Part shown: one piece after another, positions 24,207-36,400 of the stretch | Numbering within the stretch: position 1 is the first letter of the stretch | How the letters are laid out: each line of letters begins with the position of its first letter | Assembly (NCBI GenBank): GCA_019916065.1 | Contig: CM034236.1 | Location: forward strand, 23,038,941 to 23,102,940 | DNA: 64,000 nt | DNA from: Vitellaria paradoxa | Lineage: Eukaryota; Streptophyta; Magnoliopsida; Ericales; Sapotaceae | Direction: 5' to 3' | The notes under the pieces: model-generated | Told to the model about the DNA's origin: nothing | Database searches by the model: none | The model's input: the letters and a program-made list of their open reading frames with translations, nothing else | Position numbers and translations under genes: made by a program

Positions 24207-24247
24207 GAGGCGGGCTTTGGGACAGAAGGAAGGAAGAAAAAAAGGAC
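24207..24247 (+). promoter_or_regulatory. Remaining 5' leader of the thioesterase gene
   Basis: Only 41 bases separate the hAT target duplication from the ATG. They are purine-rich (ggaaggaagaaaaaaagg) and hold no TATA box. The native promoter therefore lies either beyond the 3.2 kb hAT element, left of 20967, or has been replaced by sequence in the GC-rich hAT end. Confidence 0.5.
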
Positions 24248-24421
24248 ATGGATGAGGAGACAGTGAAGAGGTACTTGGAGAAAGATGGCGGCCAAAATTC
24301 AGCAACCATCGATGGACTGCCTTCTAGATTCTTGGAGCCCTTGGTCCTTCAAGACCTCCGCATCGATCTCGTCGAGCCCGGACGCATCATCTGCTCCATG
24401 GAAGTCCCTCAACGTTTACTG
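24248..24421 (+). CDS. Thioesterase exon 1 (58 codons)
   Basis: The start is the ATG of [15 protein letters not shown], which matches the usual N-terminal length of plant homologues. The upstream in-frame codons come from the hAT end and are not counted. The donor is CGTTTACTG|GTACAT. Confidence 0.9.
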
Positions 24422-27400
24422 GTACATTACATACCCATCCATCCATCCATCAATCATCAACCCTTTCCTTCTTTCTTTCTTTCTTTCACTGTCTTCTACG
24501 AGACTTATAACTCAATTTGGTATTCTTGATTTTGTGTTCATGGAATTTTGATTGACGGTCAAACTCTGATGAAGAACACTGGGAATTTCTTGCACGGCGG
24601 AGCCACAGCCACCCTTGTTGACTTGGTTGGTTCGGCTGTTCTTTACACAGTGGGTGCTCCCGACCCAGGTGTTTCCGTGGAGATTAACGTCTCTTACATG
24701 GATGCAGCTTATCTTGGTGTGCGTACTTCTAATTTTATTCTATTCTATAATCTTCTCTTTATTATCTATGCTATGCTCTGTGTGTGTATGTGTTTCATAA
24801 GCCCGTGTTCTTTGAATTAGAGATTCATTTCTATGTTTTTACTGTGAATAAATAACTATTGTGTATAAACACCCACGTTTAATGTGTGCTGCCTGCCATG
24901 TGTTTTAAGGTTTGCCACAATTAACATTGGTGCGCGTAGAATTGAGTCAATCATCATTTTTTTCCTTGAAAAGTTGTTCTATAACTTCTTGAACTTTAAT
25001 TCTGAATTGTATTTTAATGCGGAACCTTGATATTGATCACGTAGGTTGACATTTTTGGTGCAAAAACCTCTGTTAAGCTATGGCCAAATGTCCACAGGAT
25101 GTCAATTATATTGGTAATTCGAGAGACAACAACTTGACACTCAAAATGATTATCAATGAGCAATGTGGGTTTTTTGTTGCACTAGGAACTGATACTCTAT
25201 TGGAAACAGAAGGAAAGATCCTACAATAGTACCCTCTTTGTGTTCTTATAGCTGGTGATGTTGGGCTTCACTTTACCATTGGCATTCAACTGCCTTACAG
25301 GACATCCTTCTAGATTGCAAAGAATGTGATTCTTGGTTTCCTTTTGGATGAAATCAAGCTAGAAATTATATGTGTGATCTGTCAACTTCAAATTGGTTAT
25401 GGTCCATCTTTTATTAACCATGGAAACTATATTAGCCAGAAGATAAAAGTATTGGGCTGTTCTAGAGTTTGAGGCTTTTAGCTTATGTTTCAATTGACTT
25501 AATAATAATATAAGATTAATCAAAATGTTGGATTCGTAACACCCACTTCTAAATACCATAAGCTTAGTTGTAAAGCATTTTACTTCTAATATATGATTTA
25601 GCGGATATTTTTTCCTTCTCAACTATTGACATGTCAATGTGTTGTCAAAGCAACAGCATTTAATGGATTTCTTGTTCAGTTTTATCATGTCCTCATTTTT
25701 TTACTATGATGGTATTATTCTTTTAGCAAACCTCAGGTCCTCACTGAAAGTTCCTTATTATGCGCTATTGGTTTAGTGTTCTACTTCTATTTGTTGTATA
25801 TTGATAACTACATAGTTAAAAATCATATTCATTGGAAAACCAAGTAGTAGGAAGCCTTTTTTTTTTTTCTTGTATCATATTCAAGAGTTTGTAGTTTCTT
25901 ATAGTTGATGTTCGCCTTGCAAATAATATAAAAATAAACAAATGACTAGGTTTGTGAAGTATGATCATAAAACTAATTGGTAACTTTAGTGACTAGGTTT
26001 GTGAAGTATGATCATAAAACTAATTGGTAACTTTAGTGACTAGGTTTGTGAAGTATGATCATAAAACTAATTGGTAATTTTACTCTAAAATTGGGTAACA
26101 TGCCACTAATGGGACAGGGCTGGCAAAGCAAAAGTTGGAGCGTATATGGGGCGAAGTTAAAGCTCAAACCCGAGTAGGGTTCAAGATAAGGTAAAGTTTA
26201 AGTCACAGTTGAGAGTAGAGATGGAATGGAATGGCTTAAAACTCAATTGGGTTGTCAATGGTTGTATTTATACTCATAGATAAAGACTGCACTGATTAGA
26301 TATATCACCTCTGGACTAAATATATAAATACAGAGATGTATGAATGGCAGAGATACATGAATGTACATTAATACACAATGTCTCTGAATATATCTAACAC
26401 ACTCTCTCAAGTCAGAGCGTATATATCATACGTTCCAAACTTGTTACAAATGTGTTTAACTTGAGGACCAAGCGCTTTAGTGAATAAGTCTGCAAGTTGG
26501 CCTTTTGACTTAACAAGTCCTGTCTTGATGATGTTCTGTAATATCTTCTCTCTGACAAAAATGATAGTCTACTTTAATGTGTTTTGTTCATTCATAGAAT
26601 ACTAGATTGGAAGCAATATGTACTGCAACTTGATTATTACATAATAGATTCATAGACTGTAAATGATGGACTCCCAATTTTTTCAACATTTGCCGTATCC
26701 AGATTAGCTCACATGAAGTGTGAGCCATAGCTCTGTATTCTGACTTTGCATTAGATCGAGCAACTATAGTTAGTTTCTTAATCTTCCATGATGCTAGATT
26801 TCCTCCAACAAAGACACAAAAACTAGTAGTAAAGCGTCTGTCTAATAGTGAACTTGCCTAATCTGCATCTGTATAATCCTCAATGGAAGTATGACCATAA
26901 TTTGAATGGAAGTATACGAAGGCAAAAAGGTGAGTAGATGGAATATAATTTTCTGTTTAGTCTAAGAATACCCAGAAAGTAACAAAGATTTCTTGTAGAG
27001 AACAGTTCTCTAATAATAATTTTATTAATGAAAAATTACCAGAGAGCGCTGTAGGCTTATAAAGTTTAAATAAAGAGAAATCCTAATAAAATATAACCAA
27101 AATTATGGAACAAAATAATGTAAAATAAGGAAACAAATAACTATTAACTCTAAAAAGATATTTAAGCTAATTAATATAACAAATAACAAATAACTAAGTT
27201 AATTAATATACTTACCCCCCCCCCCCCCAAAAAAAAAATAAGCTAATTAATATATTCTAAGAAGATATTTACAAATAGAAGTAAATGTTCTAAAACTAAT
27301 CCTAATTAAAATTGATATCTAAATATGATTTTTTGATGAATATCTAAACCAAATAAGAAACTTCCTTAATAGAATATTATGATATTTTTTAGCTTGCATC

Positions 27401-30400
27401 AGCTCCTTTAAATGTCTCAAAACCCTAATAACTGCATTCCAGGGAGAATTTTGAGGAGATTCTAGAACTAGCTAATTACAGTCATAGGAAAAGAAATGTC
27501 CTGCCTTGTTACTGTCAAATAGTTTAATTTCCCTACTAATCTCCGATATTGATTGGAATTTTCTAGCAAAGTCACCTTATCTGCAATGAGCTTTGTATTA
27601 GGACCTGTCGGAGTATCAACTGGTTTAGATCCTAACATACCTGTCTCAGTAAGTTTAGAACATAATTCCTTTGTAATAAAGCAATACCTTTACTCCCCAA
27701 AAAATATTTTAGTGGCCTTAAATCATTAGTCTTTTATTTCTTCTGGAGGAAGAGATTCACTTCAGTAATGACTATGTCATCTACATAAACATGAAGTCAG
27801 ATCTTCCCATAGGTAGAATGTCGATAGAATATGGAATGATTAACTCTACAACGGATCAGGCCGAATTTGGTAATCATAGTACTGAACTTGAACCAAGCGT
27901 GGTGAGATTGTTTGAGATCATATAAGGACTTTCTAAATTTATATACTAGCCCATACTCCCCCTGAGTAATAAATCCAAGAGGTTGTTTTTTATAAATTTC
28001 TAACTCCCCCTGAGTAATAAATCCAAGAGGTTGCTTTTTATAAATTTTTAACTCCCCCTGAGTAATAAATTCAGGAGGTTGCTTTATGTAAATTTCTTTC
28101 TCTAGATCACCGTGTAAGAAAGTATTTTTTACATCTAGTTGGTGAAGAGACCAATTATGGGTGGCTGCCAACGAGAGTAACATGTGAACAAAGGTGATCT
28201 TAGTAATAGGAGAAAAAGTATTAGAGAAATCCAAATCATAGACTTGTGTATATCATTTATCAACTAGATGAGCTTACAACCTATCAAGAGAACCATCATG
28301 GTACACTTTAATAGTATAGACCCAGCGACACCTGACACAAGACTTCCGAGGAGGAAGTCGAACCAAGTCCCAAGTTTCATTAACTCGAAGAGTAGATATC
28401 TCATCTTCCATCGTAGAGTGCCAACTAGGATGAGAGAGAGCTTCATGCACGAAGCTAGGAATAGAAATGGAGGATATCGAAGAAACAAGGGCATGGTATG
28501 AGGATGATAAGGCATGGTAAGAAGCAAAGTTAGAAATAGAATGAGAGGTACAAGTTCGTTTACCTTTGTAGAGAGCAATGGGTAAGTTATCGTCACTTAT
28601 AGTATCTGGAGATTCAAGAGAAGGTAGTAGAGCAATGGAAGCAGTAGGAGGTTCAACTACCTTACGTTTGGTGTAAACCTATAACTTAGATCGACCAAGT
28701 CACCCTGGATTGGGTAGAGAATTTGGAGGAAAACTGGGGAAGACTGATAAGGGAAGACTGTCTCATCCAACGAAGTGGGAGAAGAAGACTCAGGAAAAAA
28801 AAAGGTGTAGTTTCAAAGAAGGTAACATCCATACAAATAAAGCATCAATGAAGGGATGGATTGAAACAACGATGCCTTTTTTGGTGCCTGAAATACCCAA
28901 GACAGATACATTTTTTTTTTTTGGTAAGTAAGGTTATATTTGGATTAATGGGAGAATTTTACATAGTCTTGAGGGCATACTCTTGTATTACAAAAGCTAT
29001 ACATCATGCTCAATACAAAAATTTGGGATTCCCCAATTTATACAAATGATTACTTTCAAATTGGTATTTTTAATCTTACTTAGTTGTGATACCTTCAGTT
29101 GAATTTCATGCTTGATTCTTCCCACTATGGTAGACACTGTAGAGGAGATCCCTTTGAAAATTCTTGTATTTCTTTCTATCTATATGTGGCATATCATAGC
29201 AGCCCATGCCAACTTTCTCATTATATTGGCAAAATTCTTCGCACTAAAATATCCAATGGGCCATTTGATTTCAGCATTCCAGGTTTGATTACTTCAGTTA
29301 ACCATGCAAAGATTACTAATGATGCATCTAATTTCTTTAGAGAATGGACATTTGAAAAATAGATGATTTATGCATTCAGCTTCTTCTCCACATTGCAGAC
29401 AAACATTAGAGTGAATTAGGCCCCAACTGAGTAGCTTTAGTATTTAGCTTTCTTTTAATAGCCAACCAAAAAATGAAGCTATGCCTTGGAATGTGTTTGG
29501 GGAACCATAACAATTTGTGCCATTGTACCTTAGGATATTGCTGCCTTAATGCCTCCCATGTTAGAGTTGTCCTATACTTTCGATCCTTGGATGCCAGCCA
29601 CATTAACTCATCCTTTCTGTTGCCATTTGGTAAAAAATCAGGTGGGTTATGAGTTATCACCTCCTGGAGTTCCATGTTGAGGGGAATGGCTATGACCAAT
29701 TGTTGCCTCTGATTATAGCTGAAACCTTTGAATCAGTTGGGAGACCTGCGTCGTATGCAATTCTTAGCCTATATTTTGGGATGAGAGGCCCAAGAGGGTG
29801 CCAATTACTAAACTACAAGGAAGTACTTTCTCCATTGCCAATTCGATATTTGCAAAGTGAATGAGCAACTTTCCTGAGTTTTAAGAGTTTTTGCCATGCC
29901 CATGAGCAGTCCTTGGGGATCTTTATTTGCCAAACGTCTTTGTTTTTGAGTAAGTGTTTTGTGCACCATTGACCCCATAATGTATTTGTCAATCCCACAT
30001 TGAAGTTGGTGAACAAAAGCTACGCATCTGAATATCTAAGGAAGAAGAGGAAATAAGGATTGTGTGGGGAATGAAAGAGAGTGAGGAATGAAAGAGAATG
30101 GGCATTCGATTAATGACACGCAGTGAGGATAGCATCACTCCAAAAAATCCGAGGAACTTTCATTTGAAAAGGAAGACGGCGTGCAATCTCAAGAGATGAA
30201 GGTTTTTTCTCTCAGCGACTCTGTTTTGTTGTGGAGTGTGAGAACAAGAGAATTGATGAAGCATTCCGCGGAAAGACATAAAATCAGTGAATGGTTTAAA
30301 AAAATACTCTCTTGCATTATCATTGTGAAAAATTTTAATGGGTTTTCCAAATTGGATTTGTATTTCAGTATAGAAAGATTGAAATATGGAAAATAACTCA

Positions 30401-33400
30401 AAATGGTCTTTCATTAAAAAGAGCCAAGTTGTTTGGGAGAAATCATCCAAAAATGTAACAAAGTATTGAAAGTTAAGTTTTGAAACAACACGACTTGGAC
30501 CCCAAATATCTGAATGCACTAAATCAAAAGATTGTAAAACCTTATTATTGACTCGATAAGAGAAGAAAGCACAATGATGCTTTCTTAATTGACAAGACTC
30601 ACAATATAAAGATTGCAATTGACTCAAACTAGGGACCATGGACTTTAAATTAGTTAAGGATGGTTGACCAAGGCAATAATGAATCTCCAAAGGTGAGGTT
30701 ACGACAAAATAGGCAGTAGAAGTTTGCTCACAACTTGCATCAAGATAGTAAATCCCTTTAGCTTCACGTCCTCCACCAATCTTCTCATTTGTCTTCAAAT
30801 CCTGAATAATGAAAGAATGAGTAAGAAATGTTACCGTACAATTTAATTGGTAATTGAGTTTACCAACACACATAGGGTTGAAAGGAAAGAAAGGGAAATA
30901 GAGAACTGAAGATAAAGGTAAAGTGGGAGAGAGATGAGTCATACCAATCCCATTGACCGGGTTACCATAACCATTAGCTGTGGTAATAGGAGGAATGGTA
31001 GAGGAATATTTGATTTGAGAAAATAAACTGGATGTTCCAGACATATGGTCGGATGCATCGGAGTCTAGAATCCACAGGGCAGGAGAATAGAGATAAACAA
31101 GTAATGGAGTTGTCTCTGTTGTCTCTGTGCGCCAACGATGCAAAAGGAAGAGATGCCTGTTAAGCGGCCTGAAACTGAAGGATCTTGGAATACTCCTTGT
31201 TGGAGATAGTCACTGGTGGAGTATGATGAATCTCACTGCTAGGAATCATATTAATGGGAGTAAAAGATGCCTCAACAGTAGCAGCATGTGCCATTTGAGT
31301 AGGCTTCCCATAAAGCTTCCAACATTTTTCTTGAAGATGACCCATCAGTCCGCAATGTGATACCATGTTAAGAAGTCCAATAATACATTAAAGGAGGGGC
31401 CTTAACCTTAAAACTTGGGTGTTAAGATGAAAGTTCATCTCTTATATGGGAGAAATAATTTTTTTCATGGATTGATGTGGGACAACTTCTAAAAGGCCCC
31501 TCATGTTGGCCCGCATGGACATGGGCACATCGTAAACTATAGCAAAGCCCAATTGAAAACATGTTGGCCCACATGGACATAGGCACAACCTAGACTATAG
31601 TGAGACTCAGTTGAAAACCCGTTGGCCTGCATGGACACAGGCAAATCGTGTACTATAGTAAGACCCAGTTGGAAAGCCACTTTGATACCATGTTAAGAAT
31701 AGAGATGGAATGGAATGGCTTGACACCCAATTGGGTTGTCAATGGTTGTATTTATAGTTATAGATAAAGAATGTACAGACTAGATACATTACTTCTATTA
31801 GAAATATGGTAGGATAGATATATGGTAGGTAGATTATTGTGATTTATTCTTTCCTAATTTAGATAATTGTAATTTTAATTATTTCCTAGTTTGTATAGGT
31901 ATCTCTGTGTATAAATAGATACTATAGCACAAGTAATGAATTAAGACATTCCATTCAATTTTTCTGAATGTTTTCATGGTATCAGAGCTGATGATTGACG
32001 ATTTTAGGTGGCAGACTCAAAACTGATTTAGTCGGCTTGCACGGAGACTCTCGATGGAGCGAAAAAAATCCAAGGAGGCTCTCGATGGAGCAAGGATGCA
32101 GGCGAGCCCACTACATGGAGGCTCTTGATGGAGTAAAAAGGGGATGGTTCTCGATCATTGGAGTGTGTGATGAAAAAATTCAAAAGCCCATGGTTAAATC
32201 GGTGTTGGAGAGTCAAGTGGATCAAATTGGCCGCTGGGAGGGGGGGGAGCAAGGCTCAATGCATGGTTCACACATAAGGGAGAGATTGTTAGGAACATGT
32301 GTGAAAGTTGAGTACTACATCGAATAAGTAGAAAATAGCTTAGACCTTAATATACAATTGGGTGGCTCACCACTTGTAAGGCTTAGCCTTTTAAGTGAAT
32401 ATGGGCCATTTAATGTATATTGGATTTGTGTGATGTGGTATAGATTCCATGGATACTCCACAATAGGTTGGGCCTACGCGCACGCGAGAAAACCTCAGGT
32501 GGATTAGACTCCCAACAAGTGGTATTAGAGTTAGGTCGAGGTCATCATCAGATAGACGATCCACCACTGGATACTGCATTTTTGTTGGAGATAACCTTGT
32601 TTCATGGAAGAGCAAGAAGCAGACAGTGGTAGTAATATCAAGTGCAGAATCAGAATACAGAGCTATGGCTCACACTTTATGTGAGCTAATCTGGGTACAA
32701 ACTTTGATGAAAAAATTGGAGTTCTTCACTTACAACCAATGGAATTGTTTTGTGATAATTAAGCTACAATTCATATCGTCTCTAATCCAGTATTTCATGA
32801 AAGGACTAAACATGTTGAGGTAGATTGTTATTTCGTTAGGGAGAAGATTCTACAGAATACCATCAAAACTGGTCATGTTCGATCTGAAGACCAACTAGCT
32901 GACTTGCTCACTAAAGCTCTTGGTGGGTCTCAAGTTAAGTATATTTGTAACAATCTTGGAACATATGATATATATGTACTTCAGCTTGATAGAGAGTGTC
33001 AGAAATATGGTAGGATAGATATATGGTAGGTAGATTATTGTGATTTATTCTTTCCTAATTTTGATAATTGTGATTGTAGTTATTTCCTAGTTTGTATATG
33101 TATCTCTGTATATAAATAGATACTATAGTACAAGTAATGAATTAAGACATTCCATTCAATTTTTTTGAATGTTTTCAACCCCTATACTAGATACATCACC
33201 CCTAGACTAAATACATAAATACAGAAATACATGAGTAACAGAGATGCATGAATGTACATTAATATACAATATCTCTGAATATCTCTAACGGTCGCCTTGC
33301 TTCAAACCACTCCAAAATACCCATTATTTATCTAGATTTCTTGCATTACCTTCTTGTTTCATTTGTGGAGGAAAATCGCTCTTAGGATTGTTAGCCTTAC

Positions 33401-36400
33401 CAACTGTCCCAAAAGCTTAAATCATTCAGAAGATCACATATTAATTCTCTTAAATTATTGTAATGCAGATATTGCAGTATGCCTTCATTTTGCAGCTAAT
33501 TGAAAAAGTATTATTTTTTTTGGCCATTTTTTCGTAAAAAAGCAAAATATGTGTCCCACCGGTGGTGGTGGTAATTGTTTTTCCTTTTTATTTATTTATT
33601 TTTTAAGATATTGTTTTTGTTTAAAAAGTTTAAAAATGATTAAAAAGCAAGTGGAAAAAAAAAAAAACGTTGCCTTTTGAGGTTTTTCTCACCATTTTTT
33701 GAAATTTGTTTTTAATATAAAAATTTAATTTTCCATTTTGCCCTTTGCCTTTAGGATTGCCTTTAGGATATATTATATTGCCTAAAAACAAAACTTCAAA
33801 ATGCTAACCATCTCTTCACCAAATTCCTAAATGATATGAAACAACTTTCCTATCGGCTAGCTTTTTGGGGTGCTTGTATAAAGTAAGTTTTTAATCCAAA
33901 AAAGTTCTAAGCTAAATATTAGTGAAGGGTGAATGTGAGAGGTTGTAACATAACTTGGTGCCAATAGGTCAAGTCATCAAGCACCCTAGGTTAGCCCCTT
34001 AAGCTAGCAACTAAGTTGTAGGGTTGATTGATGGATCTCATAAGCTAGCATTCTCCCTCCCCCTTCTCCACAACTTCCTCCCCCTTCTCCACAACAAGGT
34101 CTCAACTCTCAAGTCTGCGACCTCATTTTGATGCCGATTGTTTTTATCGTAATAATATTAACTCTCCTAAACTCAATATATGTGGTAATATTACTAGAGT
34201 TAGAAAAGAAATGAGAGATTAAAGAAGAAAAATGTGATCTTCCTAGCTCCCCTCAATTGTAATTATAATAGAGAAGTACAATCAGAATGTAATCATTGCC
34301 ATCACTAATGAAAAGGAAAACAAGCTTATCCTAACCATATCCAAATAAAAAATCAAAGTGTATATTCTAACCCTCTCAAGTTGGATGATACAAATCAAAG
34401 CTTGAGAAAGAGAGAATCTGATAAGAGGAATGGTGCAATGACTTGATATGAAGATTGGTTAACTAGGAGGACGACCTAATGAAGCGGGCACTTAACTTCT
34501 TGCGTAGCAATAAGTCTCGAATGTGGTGGCATTCAATCTCAATATGCTTTGTACGCTCATGGAACACAGGATTGTTGGTAATAAATTTAGCAACTTAATT
34601 ATCACAGTGCATAGGCTTAAGAGAAGGAATATCCAAACCAAAGCATAACTTAATTATCACAGTGCATAGGCTTAAGAGGAGGAATATCCAAACCAAAGTC
34701 ATAAAGAAGATAGCAAACCCAAAGCATTTTAGGGGTAGTATGAGCCATAGCTTGGTACTTAGTCTCGGCGCTAGAACAAGCAACAACCTATTGCTTTTTT
34801 TGCCATACCATGTGACCAAATTATTCCCAAAAATTACGCAATATCCAAAAGTGGAATGATGATTAGTATGAGTCTCAACCCAATCAGCATCACTATAATC
34901 AGTCACTGACAATGAGAAATAACGACAATAAAGAAGGCCACGACCAAGAGAGTGCTTCAAATACCTTTCTGGCAGATAGCCTCAAAATGTGGAAAATATA
35001 GAACATGAATAAACTGATTGACCACACTCACAACATAGGTAATCTCTGGATGAGTGACATTAAGATAGTTGAGTTTACACACCAAGTGTCAATAGTAGCT
35101 CACATTAGAAAAATGCTCACTAGAATCAACATCTAACTTAGTGAACGAATCCATAGGTGTGTTGGCAAAATGAGCACCTAAAAACCTAGTCTTAGACAAC
35201 AATTCTAGAACATGCGTTGATAAAGGAAAATATCCTGGTGTAATCTCAATGCTCAGAAAGTGATGAAGGCCACTAAGATCCTTAGTATGGAATTGAGTGC
35301 TCAAGTGTTGTTTCAAAGCCATAATACTCGAAGCATCATCGCCAAAAATAATAATATCATCGACATAAACGATCAAGATGATAGTGTCAGAAGAAGAACA
35401 TATGATAAAGATAGAATGATTAGCAATAAAGCAGGTAAAACTAACACCAAGGAGAGAAGAGCTGAAATGATCGAACCAAGCCTGGAGAGATTATTTCAAT
35501 CCATATAAAGCTCATTGTAAATGATACACAAGACGCTCTTGGCCAAGAATATGATAACTAGGAGGTTGATCCATGTAGACCTTTTCTTGAAGCTCTGAGA
35601 AATGCATTCTTGATGTCAAGTTGATGTAAAGGTCTAGATCGACTAATTGCGATAGCAAGAACACAAACAAAATTAAGTCGAGCAATACGAGAGTATCTAA
35701 GTAGCCAATCCCAGACATCTGAGTATATCTTTTTATTGCCAAACGAGCCTTGAGGCACTCAACAGAACAATCAAGAAGATACTTAACAGTATAAACCTAG
35801 CGATATCACACAATTTTTTTGCTAGGGAAAGAGAGCAACTTAGGTAAGTTCCCGCATCTAATTTTGATGGGGAGCACTCATTTTTTCATCCATGATGTGT
35901 TTCCACTCAAGAATAGAAAAGACATGTATAAGAAGTAGGAATAGAAACAATAAGACAGAAACAAAGGAAGAAAGACAAGGAGATAAATGATGATAATATA
36001 TAAAATTAGCAATAAGATGGGAAGTACAACTGTGATTACCTTTCCTCAAAGCAGTGGGTAAGTCAGGAGTAGAATTAGGAACCTTATACAAATGTGGTTG
36101 CACAAGAACCTCAGACAAAGAAGGGGGATCAGTTGGCAAGCGAAAGATAACTTGTCTATTATGATCACATTGATAAACCTTCTGTAGGGGAGTAGAAGGC
36201 TTTAAAGTATTTGAAGACCATATAAAGATTAGGATAGAGGAAATATAGATTGACAAAAAGGGAGCAAGATGAGTTGGAGAAGGTGTCTCCCTCATGATAA
36301 GCAATGAGATGACAAGAGAAGAAAGGATTGGACTCGAAAAAGATAACATTGTCACTTACAAAGTAATAGTGAGAGGAGGGATGGTAACACCGATAACTTT

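Larger units (their letters stand above)
26600..31366 (-). pseudogene. Copia A gag-pol remnant
   Basis: From 31366 downward: a gag zinc knuckle ([19 protein letters not shown]), a protease site [11 protein letters not shown] in which Gly of the usual DSGA is Asp, then the integrase HHCC motif ([18 protein letters not shown]). The integrase core follows: [10 protein letters not shown], the second Asp in [10 protein letters not shown] and the Glu in [11 protein letters not shown]. The frame breaks near 30160 and a LINE lies at 28911-30023. Beyond it [15 protein letters not shown] marks the end of integrase. RT runs from about 28234 to 27770 ([37 protein letters not shown], a VYVDDIV motif near 27780). 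RNase H follows at 26600-26890 ([17 protein letters not shown]). Many stops are present. Confidence 0.88.
31796..33177 (+). mobile_element. Non-autonomous copia derivative with 181 bp LTRs
   Basis: The LTRs 31796-31976 and 32997-33177 are both 181 bases and differ at about ten sites by eye. The 5' LTR is followed at once by TGGTATCAGAGC (31977-31988), an exact initiator-Met primer site. A short purine tract precedes the 3' LTR. The internal region is only about 1 kb: a 110-codon ORF without recognised domain, a TRIM-type LTR and the tail of RNase H. The flanks ACTTC and ACCCC differ by two transitions. It was inserted into the 5' LTR of copia A in the opposite orientation and would depend on proteins of other copias. 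Confidence 0.88.
26207..33290 (-). mobile_element. Ty1/copia element A with nested insertions
   Basis: The LTRs are 26207-26399 and 31691-31795 plus 33178-33290 (the second is split by another element), about 193-220 bases each. The flanks GTCAC (26202-26206) and GTCGC (33291-33295) form a 5 bp duplication with one transition. The minus-strand primer site TGGTATCAAAGTGG (about 31677-31690) abuts the right LTR and a purine tract (cttgagagagtg on the minus strand) abuts the left one. The minus-strand order is zinc knuckle, protease, integrase, RT and RNase H, the copia order. Most of gag is missing. A LINE fragment (28911-30023), an unassigned insert (about 26920-27405) and a plus-strand copia derivative (31796-33177) interrupt it. 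It is dead. Confidence 0.9.

Noticed and set aside
23949..24529. GC-rich ORFs, including an N-terminal extension of the thioesterase
   Set aside because: The upstream codons derive from the hAT end and its ggtcggg repeats. The ATG at 24248 fits homologues.
24716..24717. Alternative exon 2 donor CTTG|GTGTGC
   Set aside because: It gives phase 1 and an early stop in exon 3. The donor at 24718/24719 keeps the frame.
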